A stretch of 45,608 bases of DNA, from NCBI GenBank assembly GCA_022823865.1, contig JAJEHF010000049.1, positions 1 through 45,608 of the forward strand, given 5' to 3'. Below are positions 17,062 through 25,246 of the stretch, piece by piece; within the stretch, counting starts at the first letter, position 1; each line of letters begins with the position of its first letter. Both the position numbers and the translations under genes were made by a program. A model generated the notes under the pieces. It was not told where the DNA came from. It made no database searches and saw only the letters and a list, made by a program, of their open reading frames with translations. This DNA is from Bryobacterales bacterium (lineage in GTDB: Bacteria > Acidobacteriota > Terriglobia > Bryobacterales > UBA6623).

Positions 17062-17684
17062 TCGGGTTCCTCCGGATCGATGCCGAATTCCTTCAAGATC
17101 GGCTGGATTCGGCCAGCCATGTGTTCACGCTTGCTGCGCTCGGCAGCGAGAATCGTGCGCAAGGCCTCGACTGTTGATTCGACATCGTCGTTGACGATGA
17201 CGTACTTGTAGGCCGGGTATCGACCCACTTCCCCCGTTGCTTCACCCAAGCGCCGTTCGATCTCCTGCTTCTGTTCTGAGGACCGCTTCCGCAACCGATC
17301 CTCCAAGGCGCGGCGCGAAGGCGGAAGAACGAAGACTGTGGCGGCTTCCGGAAGCTTCTCTATTAATTGTGCCGCACCCTGCACGTCAATGTCCAGCAGA
17401 ATGTCACGGCCGCTGGCAGCCGCCTCCTCCAGAGCCGCCTTGGGCGTGCCGTAGAGGTTTCCGAACACCATCGCCCATTCGAGGAACGCTCCGTCCTCAA
17501 CCATGCTGCGAAAGCGCTCCTCGGACACGAACCGGTAAGCGCGGCCCGCAACCTCTCGGTTCCGCGGCGGACGTGAGGTGACCGAGACGGCAAACTCCAG
17601 ATCGGGCTCGCTAGCTACCAGACGGTTCACCAAGGTGCTCTTGCCTGTCCCGGACGGGGCTGAGATCACCAGTACGATTGGCAT
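17058..17684 (-). CDS. gmk: Guanylate kinase
   Basis: 208 residues from ATG 17684 (MPIVLVISAPSG); an in-frame GTG at 17708 would add eight residues. It phosphorylates GMP to GDP with ATP. The P-loop APSGTGKST ends with Lys15-Ser-Thr. The GMP-binding part includes VSVTSRPPRNREVAGRAYRF and a segment ending GAFLEWAMVFGNLYGT. LLDIDVQGAAQL and FVLPPS follow, all standard. Length is as usual for bacterial Gmk. It is translationally coupled to rpoZ. Confidence 0.95.
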   Translation of the reverse strand: MPIVLVISAPSGTGKSTLVNRLVASEPDLEFAVSVTSRPPRNREVAGRAYRFVSEERFRSMVEDGAFLEWAMVFGNLYGTPKAALEEAAASGRDILLDIDVQGAAQLIEKLPEAATVFVLPPSRRALEDRLRKRSSEQKQEIERRLGEATGEVGRYPAYKYVIVNDDVESTVEALRTILAAERSKREHMAGRIQPILKEFGIDPEEPE

Positions 17685-17888
17685 GGGCAGCGGAGTGGCC
17701 GCACGCACGGCCCAAATTCTGGCGGCATCCGCAGGCCGCCGAGCGAAACCGAGCCAGACAATTAGTTTAGCGCGCTCTAGCGCTTCCGAGGCACGCTCGC
17801 GGGCCGGACTGACCGCTGACAGAGGCCGGCCGGTGCGCGGTGAGAGAGGATGTTTGGGCGAAGCCGGCCGTTGAACCCGGCTCGCGGC

Positions 17889-19700
17889 CTATGCCCCCAC
17901 GGCCTGCAACTCAACGAGTCGGCGGTACAGCCCGCATGTCTCCAGCAGCGACCCGTGCGTGCCGCGGTCCACGATGCGGCCCCTGTCGATCACGAGAATC
18001 TCGTCGGCGGAGCGGATGGTCGACAGGCGGTGCGCGCTCACGATGACAGTCCGCCCGTGGATCAGGTTCGAGAGTGCGCGCTGGACGAGGGTCTCGGCCT
18101 CGCTGTCCAAGTGCGAAGTCGCCTCATCAAGCAACAGGATCGGAGCGTCCTTGAGCAGCGCGCGCGCAATTGCAATCCTCTGGCGCTGTCCGCCGCTGAG
18201 CCGGTGCCCGCGCTCGCCGAGCCTGGTCTCGTAGCCATCGGGCATTTGCTCGATGAACTCCGCGGCATAGGCGGCCTTGGCCGCAGCGCGGACCCTTTCC
18301 GGGTCGATGTCGGCTTGCCCGTAGGCGATGTTGTTGAAGATCGTGTCGTCGAACAGGAACGTTTCCTGCGTGACGATCGCCACCTGCCTGCGGATCGATT
18401 CCGCGGTCACCGAGCGCAGGTCGACGCCGTCAATCCGGACGGCGCCAGCGCTCGGATCGAAGAATCTCGGCAGCAGGCTCATTAGGGTTGTCTTCCCTGC
18501 CCCGCTGAGCCCGACCAAGGCGACTACGTCCCTGGCACGGACAGTCAGGCTGACGCCATCCAGCGCGGGCTCGTCCGGATGGCCGGGGTAAGAGAAGCGC
18601 ACGCCGTCGAGCTCGATGCTCTCCCGGATGGGGGGCAAGGGCTTGGCCCCGGGAGCGTCCTTTATGTCGTGCGGATGATCCATATAGGCAAAGGCCCGCT
18701 GCACCGCCCCCAGGGCCTGCTGGAAGATGTTGTGGATTCCGATCAGGCGCTTGACCGGCTGCAGGAGCATGACGAGGGCGACGATGAAGCTCACCACTTG
18801 GCCGGCGGTCAGCCCGCCCTCCAGGATCCGTCCGCGGACGTAGATCAGCAGACAAAGGATCATGCCCGCCCCGAGCACCTCGATCAAGGGAGAGACGATC
18901 GCCTGCTGTTTGACCATCCGCATGCTGGCTGCGAACCACTGGTCGGCACGCTCGCGAAAGCGCCGGACTTCGGAGTTCTCCATGGCGAACGCCTTGACGA
19001 TGCGATTGCCCGAGATCGTCTCCTGCATGATCTTGACCAATTGCGCCAGGTGCTCCTGGGCCTTGGTGGAGGTCTTTCGCAGTCGGCGGCCAATCTGCGA
19101 GGCCGGGAGCAACACCAGTGGCAGGACGACGAGGCAGCCGATCGTCAGGATCGGATCGTGCTGCAGCAAGACGAACAGCAACGCGAGCGTCGTGAAGAGC
19201 TGCCGCATCAAGTCGGCCAAGAAGTGCGAGCAGGCCGATTGGATCCTCTCGATGTCGCTGACCAGAGAAGAGATCAACTCCCCGGTGTGCTTGGTCTGGA
19301 AGAAGGCCGGAGACTGGCCCAGCACAACCCCGTACATCTCGTTTCGGATGTCGCGCACCGCCGAGTAGCCCGCGTGGTTCACTAGGCAGCTGGCGGCGTA
19401 GTCGCACAGCCCCTTGGCCACCGAGACCAACAGGAACACCCAGCAGAACAGTCCGAAAGTGCCGGAAACACTCACCGGCAGGAGGTCGTCCAACATGATC
19501 GCCGTGTCGAAGAACGGCAACCTGAACAGTTCGACCGGCGTTGTCACCGGCTCGGGACTCAGGAACCGATCCAGCAGCGGCTCTAGCAGCAGCGCGAACA
19601 GGCCGTAGCTGGCCCCGACTACCGCCATCAGCACCACGGCGATGGCAATGTGCGCGGAATAGGGGCGGACGTAGCCGAACAGCCGCGCTAGGTCGCCCAC
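17889..19700 (-). CDS. MsbA-type ABC transporter, fused permease and ATPase
   Basis: 603 residues from a GTG at 19700 (GDLARLFGYVRPY); the frame stays open to 19925 but that part looks non-coding and overlaps nothing conserved. Six membrane helices occupy the first 320 residues (IAIAVVLMAVVGASYGLFAL, FGLFCWVFLLVSVAKGL, LIYVRGRI and others). The ATPase half has Walker A GLSGAGKTTL (Lys403), Q-loop VTQETFLFDD, signature LSGGQRQRIAIARAL (about 500), Walker B ILLLDEATSHLD and H-loop VSAHRLSTI. The closest well-known group is MsbA, the lipid A flippase, but general multidrug or lipid exporters share these features, so no gene symbol is given. Confidence 0.9.
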   Translation of the reverse strand: MGDLARLFGYVRPYSAHIAIAVVLMAVVGASYGLFALLLEPLLDRFLSPEPVTTPVELFRLPFFDTAIMLDDLLPVSVSGTFGLFCWVFLLVSVAKGLCDYAASCLVNHAGYSAVRDIRNEMYGVVLGQSPAFFQTKHTGELISSLVSDIERIQSACSHFLADLMRQLFTTLALLFVLLQHDPILTIGCLVVLPLVLLPASQIGRRLRKTSTKAQEHLAQLVKIMQETISGNRIVKAFAMENSEVRRFRERADQWFAASMRMVKQQAIVSPLIEVLGAGMILCLLIYVRGRILEGGLTAGQVVSFIVALVMLLQPVKRLIGIHNIFQQALGAVQRAFAYMDHPHDIKDAPGAKPLPPIRESIELDGVRFSYPGHPDEPALDGVSLTVRARDVVALVGLSGAGKTTLMSLLPRFFDPSAGAVRIDGVDLRSVTAESIRRQVAIVTQETFLFDDTIFNNIAYGQADIDPERVRAAAKAAYAAEFIEQMPDGYETRLGERGHRLSGGQRQRIAIARALLKDAPILLLDEATSHLDSEAETLVQRALSNLIHGRTVIVSAHRLSTIRSADEILVIDRGRIVDRGTHGSLLETCGLYRRLVELQAVGA

Positions 19701-19878
19701 GGGTTCATCATGGCACAGCGCGGGTTCGGGCCGGTCCGTTCCGGCTAGCGCTGTCCAGGCCTCTGGACGGGGAATCGCTCCGTCGGAAGGGTTGGGAGCC
19801 GCCGCCTTTTCTTCCCGGGCTGAGCATGCCGGGGGCCCGTGCGGCTCTCCAATCAGTGTCCAGTCCGTGTCCGGCTGG

Positions 19879-20664
19879 TCATGACAAGCGCCCGTGCCTG
19901 CGCACCTCCGCGGTTTCCGAGGCAAGAGCGGCCCCGTACACGCCGATGTCCGTGCTATACGAGATCAGGTTGTAGCCCAGCGCCAGCCAGTCCACGGCCT
20001 GTCGCAGAGAGCCGGGCTGAATCCCTGCGAACTTTCCGCGCGAGCGGGCGGCCTGCGCCACGCTCGCCAACGCAGAAAGAAAGTCCGGATGGTCAAACTG
20101 GCCGACGATGCCCATCGATTGCGTGAGGTCCATGTGGCCCACCCACAGGCAGTCAACGCCGTCCACGTCCGAGATCTGGTCGAGGTTTTCCAGCGCCTGC
20201 GTGCTCTCGATCTGGCAGATCAGCAGGTTCTCGCGGTTCGCCGCGGCCATGTACGCGAGGGCGTCCGGCCGCACGAAGTCGTTATGCGAAGTCCCTAGCC
20301 CGAGCCCGCGGTTGCCTTCCGGGGCATAGCGCATCGCGTCATTGAGCAGCCGCGCCTGTTCGACTGTCCGCACGTTGGGCGCCATGATGCCCTGCGCCCC
20401 AGCATCCATGACGCGTGCCACGAAGTGGTACTCCGATGCCGGGACTCGCACGAACGGGCTGATCCCGGTGGCCTTGAACCACGCGATCATGCGAGCGACC
20501 TCCGGAATGTCGAGCGGACCGTGCTCCATGTCGATGAGCACGAAGTCCAAATCCGCTGCTTCGCAGATCTTTGCGATGCCTGGAGTGGCGAACTCCATCA
20601 CCATGTGCCCGACGGCGTAGTTTCCGGGCTGGGAGGCCGCCTGGCGGGCTCGGTTGGGCTTCAT
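19879..20664 (-). CDS. HpcH/HpaI family aldolase
   Basis: 261 residues. The ATG at 20664 is well placed after GGAGGAAG and overlaps the stop of the upstream dehydrogenase (ATGA). It is a class II (metal-dependent) aldolase of the 2,4-dihydroxyhept-2-ene-1,7-dioate type: VLIDMEHGPLD supplies the active-site Glu/His, FVARVMDAGAQGIMAPNV the substrate-binding Arg region, CQIESTQALENL the metal Glu and LWVGHMDLTQSMG the metal Asp. Such enzymes split 2-keto-4-hydroxy acids into pyruvate and an aldehyde, or do the reverse. Coupling to a 2-hydroxyacid dehydrogenase suggests interconversion of keto and hydroxy acids in a sugar-acid or aromatic route; substrate not determinable. Confidence 0.92.
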   Translation of the reverse strand: MKPNRARQAASQPGNYAVGHMVMEFATPGIAKICEAADLDFVLIDMEHGPLDIPEVARMIAWFKATGISPFVRVPASEYHFVARVMDAGAQGIMAPNVRTVEQARLLNDAMRYAPEGNRGLGLGTSHNDFVRPDALAYMAAANRENLLICQIESTQALENLDQISDVDGVDCLWVGHMDLTQSMGIVGQFDHPDFLSALASVAQAARSRGKFAGIQPGSLRQAVDWLALGYNLISYSTDIGVYGAALASETAEVRRHGRLS

Positions 20665-21716
20665 GACTTCCTCCAGCGCGCCAGCTTGGCTTGCACGCCC
20701 TCTTGGTTGACGACTGCCGGGTCTGCCAGGCACGCTGGCACGTTGCCCGAGGCCACGCTGGCGATGTTTCGACAGGCGTCGCGGCTGTTCCCCGCCATGC
20801 CCTCCTGAGTCCAAGCCATGCTGTGCGGGGACAAGATGACGTTGTCCATCGCAAGCAGCGGGTTGTCCCCGGCTGGAGGCTCCTTCTCGAACACGTCGAG
20901 GCCTGCGCCTGCAATGCGCTGCCCCCGCAGGACTTGTACCAGCGCGGACTCGTCGACGATCGGCCCGCGGGCGGTGTTGATGAAGTACGCGGTTGGCTTC
21001 ATCAGCGCAAGTTCGGCAGCGCCGATCATGCCGCGTGTCTCGGAGTTCAGAAATGCATTCACAGTCACGAAGTCTGCTTCCGACATGACGGTCTCGAGAC
21101 TGACCAGATCTACACCGATGTCGCGCGCCAGGGCTTCCGAGCAATAGGGATCGTAGGCCAGCAGCCGACCAAACCCGATCCCGCGCGCCATCTTGAACAT
21201 TTCCGCGCCGATGCGACCTAGGCCGACCGACGACAGAGTGCGCCCCTTGACGTCAATGCCGTCGATCGGCAGGTCAGTGCGCCAGATGCCCGACCGCGTG
21301 CGCCTGTCCATGTCAGGCAGGCACTTCGCCAACGCGAAGATCAGCGCAATCTGCGCCTCAGCGACGGACCGCTTGATCGCTTCGGGCGTGAGCGCGACCA
21401 TCACATCCGCGGCCCCGGCGGCCGCGATGTCGATCATGTCAAAGCCCACCCCCCAGCGCGAGATGCACGCCAGCCGCTCGACGCCTTCAAAGCTGCGCGC
21501 ACGAAACGGCATGCCCAAGATCACCAAGCCATCGTATTGATCGACGACCTCGGCACTTGCGGCACCATCGGCCGGAGGCGCCATGATCTCCCACTCGATG
21601 TCAGGCCGGGAGTCGAAGACATCCCGCACATGCGAGCCCATCACGGACTCGAAGGTAGCCTTCCAGCCGGGGTCGATGCCAACACGAAACCGATCACTCA
21701 TTTCAGGAACTGCCAA
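20661..21716 (-). CDS. D-isomer-specific 2-hydroxyacid dehydrogenase
   Basis: 351 residues. A TTG at 21716 has GGGGAG five bases upstream, whereas the ATG five codons later (21701, MSDRF) has no ribosome-binding site, so TTG is preferred. The fold is two-domain with NAD-binding GLGRIGAEMFKMARGIG, the substrate Arg in INTARGPIVDESALV, the catalytic Glu in GLDVFEKEPP and the catalytic His in SPHSMAWTQEG. It reduces 2-keto acids (glyoxylate, hydroxypyruvate, phosphoglycerate-type) with NAD(P)H. The gene is co-transcribed with the HpcH/HpaI aldolase and divergent from the RraA-family gene 110 bases away. Confidence 0.9.
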   Translation of the reverse strand: MAVPEMSDRFRVGIDPGWKATFESVMGSHVRDVFDSRPDIEWEIMAPPADGAASAEVVDQYDGLVILGMPFRARSFEGVERLACISRWGVGFDMIDIAAAGAADVMVALTPEAIKRSVAEAQIALIFALAKCLPDMDRRTRSGIWRTDLPIDGIDVKGRTLSSVGLGRIGAEMFKMARGIGFGRLLAYDPYCSEALARDIGVDLVSLETVMSEADFVTVNAFLNSETRGMIGAAELALMKPTAYFINTARGPIVDESALVQVLRGQRIAGAGLDVFEKEPPAGDNPLLAMDNVILSPHSMAWTQEGMAGNSRDACRNIASVASGNVPACLADPAVVNQEGVQAKLARWRKS

Positions 21717-21826
21717 TTGTACTCCCCGGGTAACACGCCGTGGCGTCGGGCCAGTCGGACGGGGAATTCCCTGCTCCGCCGCCGCTCGTGCCCCAAGAGG
21801 CGGGACAACGTGCTAGAGTCACGGCG

Positions 21827-22708
21827 ATGCGAATCTTCCGAATTGTCCTCGCTTTGGCCCTCGCAGGTCCCGTTGCCGCCCAGGTCGGCGGATTCGACAA
21901 GGGCCAGCTCGCCAAGTACACCCGACTGAATCCGTTCGAGCGCTTCGATGACGGTCGTCCGAAGGTGCCGCAGGCCCTGATCGATTCGCTGGCCACCGCA
22001 AGTTCCGAGATGTTTTGGGGGCCGCTGCGGCAGGCCGGCTTTTACCACCAGTGGTCGGGGGGCTGGCAGATCGTCCATCCCGAGAAGAAACTGCTCGGGC
22101 GGGCGGTCACCGCCGTGTTCATGCCGGTCCGGCCCGACTTGGACGAGATCATCGAGGAAGACGCGGCAAAGCGCGGGCTAGGTCCCAACGGCAACCAACG
22201 AGTGATTGATGCGCTCAGGCCCGGGGATGTGCTCGTCGTCGATCTGTTCGGCAAGATTGAGGGTGGGACATTCGCCGGCGACAATCTTGCGACGGCGATA
22301 CATGCCGCAACCGGGCAGGGCTTCGTTATTGACGGAGCGATCCGCGACCTAGACGGGGTCCATGCATTGAACATTCCGGTCTATGTCCGGGGATTCCACG
22401 TCTCGGCGCTCCAAGACGTGATGCTCACGGGCGTCAACGTGCCAGTACGGATCGGCACGACTACCGTCATGCCAGGTGACCTGGTGATAGGCGACCGCGA
22501 GGGGCTGACGTTCGTACCGCCGCACCTTGTACAGAGCGCTGTCAGGCAGGCGAAGTTGACGGAGCTGCACGATATCTGGACCAAGGGCAAGCTGGCTACC
22601 GGGCGCTACACGGCGAGCGAACTATACCCGAGCCCAAGGGACGAAGCTCTGAAGAAGGAATACGAAGAGTGGCTGGAGGCCCAAAAACGCTCTCTGGGCT
22701 TGCAATAG
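21827..22708 (+). CDS. RraA-family protein (4-hydroxy-4-methyl-2-oxoglutarate aldolase-like) with signal peptide
   Basis: 293 residues from ATG 21827. The first 19 residues (MRIFRIVLALALAGPVAAQ) form a signal peptide, while RraA-like proteins are normally cytoplasmic. The core has VVDLFGKIEGGTFAGDNLA and GFVIDGAIRDLDGV; Arg173-Asp174 correspond to the substrate/metal-site Arg-Asp pair of HMG/CHA aldolase. An extra N-terminal segment (to about 110) and a helical C-terminal tail lengthen it beyond the usual 160-240 residues. The family cleaves 4-hydroxy-2-oxo acids or, in RraA proper, inhibits RNase E. The divergent neighbours (aldolase, hydroxyacid dehydrogenase) favour the aldolase reading. 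Confidence 0.85.
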   Translation: MRIFRIVLALALAGPVAAQVGGFDKGQLAKYTRLNPFERFDDGRPKVPQALIDSLATASSEMFWGPLRQAGFYHQWSGGWQIVHPEKKLLGRAVTAVFMPVRPDLDEIIEEDAAKRGLGPNGNQRVIDALRPGDVLVVDLFGKIEGGTFAGDNLATAIHAATGQGFVIDGAIRDLDGVHALNIPVYVRGFHVSALQDVMLTGVNVPVRIGTTTVMPGDLVIGDREGLTFVPPHLVQSAVRQAKLTELHDIWTKGKLATGRYTASELYPSPRDEALKKEYEEWLEAQKRSLGLQ

Positions 22709-22737
22709 CCTAGCCGCGGGCCAGCAGCCCTACACGC

Positions 22738-22756
22738 CCGGCTCGGGCCGAGCCGG
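22738..22756 (+). terminator. Perfect 8-bp GC hairpin after the RraA-family gene
   Basis: CCGGCTCG - GGC - CGAGCCGG is a perfect inverted repeat of 8 bp with a 3-base loop, 30 bases after the stop at 22708. The following bases (CGGCGAAAACT) contain no U-run, so termination would be atypical or Rho-assisted. Confidence 0.4.
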
Positions 22757-22887
22757 CGGCGAAAACTCTAGCCGCAGGGCCGGTCCCTTTCCGACGCTAA
22801 GCGCCCTACACGAAACGCGCGGCCCGACCGCAGCGGCTGGCAGCTGTGATATGGTACGCCCTTTGTTCAAGCTCTTTGCGACTACAG

Positions 22888-24750
22888 ATGCAGCCTTCCA
22901 ACCAAGCGCGCGAACTCACCGTTCGGGCAGTCGTAATCGGACTGCTGATCGGCACGGTACTGACGGCGGCGAACACCTATCTCGGGCTGTATGCGGGGAT
23001 GACCGTTACCGGCAGCATTCCGGCGGCTATCGTTTCGATGGGCATCCTGCGCGGGCTGCTGAGGCGCGGCACCATCCGCGAGAACAACATCGTGCAGACG
23101 ATCGCCTCGGCCGGCGAGGCCGTGGCGGCGGGAATCATCTTCACCGTGCCCGCCATGTTAATCACCGGAGTCTGGTTGGAGTTCTCCTTTTGGAAGGTCT
23201 CTCTGATCGGCTTGCTGGGCGGCCTGCTCGGCGTGCTCTTCATGGTTCCCTTGCGGAGGGTGCTGATCGTCGAGGACGAGGAGCTGATCTACCCGGAAGG
23301 TGTTGCCTGCGCCCAAGTGCTCGAGGCGGGAGAGTCGGGGGGAAGCCCCATGCGCACGATCCTCTCCGCTCTTGGCGGTGGATTGCTGTTCAAATCGCTC
23401 GTAGGCTTGGTCGCGGTCTTCCGCGGCACGGCAGAGGCCGCGCGGAGGGTGGCGGGCACCGTGCTCTATGGCGGCACGGACGTCTCGGTCGCGCTACTGG
23501 GAGTCGGCGTGATCGTCGGTGTCGAGATTGGCATCGCCGCCTTGGCGGGAAGCGTGATCGCCTGGCTGTTCGCGATTCCCATCTTCTATTGGCTAAGCCC
23601 GCTGCCCGAGCAGTCCGCCCTGGACGCGGCGTGGAGCCTGTGGAGCAGCCAAATCCGCTACATGGGCGTGGGGGCCATGATCGTGGGCGGGCTGGCCTCG
23701 ATGTGGAAAATCCGCGGCGGCATAGGGAAGGCAGTGCGACATCTGCTCGGCGGCATCGGTCGAGGCGGCCGATCGGTCGAACGCACCGACCAAGACCTAC
23801 CCAACTCGTTGGTCGGCGCGGCGTTCGCAGTGGCCGCCATCGGTACGTTTGTGCTGTACCAATCCGTCACTGGTTCCCTGCCCGTTGCGCTGACCGCCGG
23901 GGTCGTGATGCTCGTCAGCTCGCTCTTTTTCGTGGCAGTTTCGAGCTACATTTGCGGACTGGTGGGATCGTCCAACAATCCCATTTCCGGCACGACAATC
24001 TGCGCGCTGATGTTCTCTTCGGTCATCTTGCTGATCCTGGGCATGACTGGCAGCGCGGGAATCCTCGGCGCACTAGGTGTGGCCAGCATCGTGTGCTGCG
24101 CCGCCGCGACTGCCGGCGACACTTCGCAAGACCTCAAGACCGGCCAGTTGGTCGGGGCAACTCCGCGCCTGCAGCAGACCGGCCAGCTCATCGGCATTCT
24201 GGTGCCGGTCTTCACGATTGCCCCGGTCTTGACGCTGCTGCACCGGGCCTACGGCATCGGCACGGGCGAGCCCAATGCCCTGCTGGCACCGCAAGCCACC
24301 CTTTTCGCCTCGATCGCGGAGGGGTTGTTCGGAGACTCCAACATCCCCTGGAACATGGTCTGGATCGGAGCGCTGATCGCGATCGGCATCGTTTTGTTCG
24401 ACGGCTTCCTGCAGCGCTCCGGCAGCCGTTTTCGCGCGCACGTGATGCCCGTAGCGGTCGGCATCTACCTGCCGATTTCGCTGATGGTGCCCATTTTCCT
24501 CGGCGGCCTGATCTCGCAGCGCCTACAGGAGCGCTCGGAGGGAGCACGTCACAAGGGCCTGCTGATCGCTTCCGGACTGATCGCCGGAGAGGCAATCGCA
24601 GGCATACTGATCGCGATTCCCAAAACGCTCTTCACGGGCATTGAGATTCCCGTACCTCTGGCCGACAGCCTGTGGCTGTCAGTGGCGGCCTTAGCAGCGG
24701 TCATGTTCCTGATCGACCGTTTCGCTTCAAGAGACTCCGACGCCGCATAG
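22888..24750 (+). CDS. OPT-family oligopeptide (or metal-chelate) transporter
   Basis: 620 residues from ATG 22888 (MQPSNQARELTVRAVVIG); the frame extends to 22846 but lacks support there. About fourteen hydrophobic spans cover the whole length. Family marks include the first-helix segment TAANTYLGLYAGMTVTGSIP, NNIVQTIASAGEAVAAGIIF, the Pro/Glu loop LIYPEGVACAQVLEAG, and VGSSNNPISGTT followed by TAGDTSQDLKTGQLVGATP. These are the YSL/EspB-type signature regions of prokaryotic OPT proteins, which take up small peptides or metal-chelate complexes with protons. It is a single gene with no obvious operon partner. Confidence 0.93.
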   Translation: MQPSNQARELTVRAVVIGLLIGTVLTAANTYLGLYAGMTVTGSIPAAIVSMGILRGLLRRGTIRENNIVQTIASAGEAVAAGIIFTVPAMLITGVWLEFSFWKVSLIGLLGGLLGVLFMVPLRRVLIVEDEELIYPEGVACAQVLEAGESGGSPMRTILSALGGGLLFKSLVGLVAVFRGTAEAARRVAGTVLYGGTDVSVALLGVGVIVGVEIGIAALAGSVIAWLFAIPIFYWLSPLPEQSALDAAWSLWSSQIRYMGVGAMIVGGLASMWKIRGGIGKAVRHLLGGIGRGGRSVERTDQDLPNSLVGAAFAVAAIGTFVLYQSVTGSLPVALTAGVVMLVSSLFFVAVSSYICGLVGSSNNPISGTTICALMFSSVILLILGMTGSAGILGALGVASIVCCAAATAGDTSQDLKTGQLVGATPRLQQTGQLIGILVPVFTIAPVLTLLHRAYGIGTGEPNALLAPQATLFASIAEGLFGDSNIPWNMVWIGALIAIGIVLFDGFLQRSGSRFRAHVMPVAVGIYLPISLMVPIFLGGLISQRLQERSEGARHKGLLIASGLIAGEAIAGILIAIPKTLFTGIEIPVPLADSLWLSVAALAAVMFLIDRFASRDSDAA

Positions 24751-25246
24751 CGCTTGCTCGCCGACTGCCGCCGAGATTTCCACACTGAGTTAGACCTGCG
24801 CCGGAAACATCTCCAGATGCAGGGGTTACGGAGTCTTTTCCAACAAGCGCACACCGGATTTCCACATCACTTCACACGAATCTCACCGGGCATGTGGAAA
24901 TCTCAGCCCGCAGCTGCCGCGTCTCCAGCGGAGGGGAAGCATTCCATCCACGGCGGAGTGCTGGCACATGCCGGAAACTGCTCGCGCCGGCTCGGATCCG
25001 TCGCGGGGAGCGACAGCGGTCGGCCGCTGCACCGCGTATTCGTCGGCATCTGGGAGAGATTTCCACAGCTTGGCCCGAATGGTTCAGAAGTACTGGCGTG
25101 ACCATGACTTAGACAATGATTTCCAACCTTTGCACGCAGGGTTTCCACAGTAGGAATGCCAGTTTTTCAACACGCTTGTGGAAATCTGTGCCCGGACAGC
25201 GGATCTGCCAATGCCGAGCGGGCAACCCGATCGCGCGAGCGACAGC
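24751..25246. repeat. non-coding region with clustered AGATTTCCACA repeats
   Basis: About 500 bases between the convergent OPT transporter and hpnJ genes with no credible gene. Core ATTTCCACA occurs at 24776-24784, 24858-24866 and 25059-25067, and GTTTCCACA at 25141-25149 (plus strand). The inverse TGTGGAAAT occurs at 24893-24901 and 25177-25185. Weaker relatives are TTTTCCAACA near 24837 and GATTTCCAA at 25118. The copies at 24857-24867 and 24892-24902 form a perfect 11-bp inverted repeat with a 24-base loop. The 9-mer differs at its first base from the DnaA consensus TTWTNCACA. Function unknown; a DnaA-like box cluster, a regulator site array or a mobile-element remnant are all possible. 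Confidence 0.7.

Noticed and set aside
19701..19925. N-terminal extension of the MsbA-type transporter
   Set aside because: The first 75 codons are low-complexity Ala/Pro/Arg-rich, lie outside the ABC-exporter fold and overlap the end of the aldolase gene.
24776..25185. CRISPR array
   Set aside because: The repeated unit is only 9-12 bases, spacing is irregular (about 35, 165, 82 and 36 bases) and orientation changes; no cas genes are nearby.
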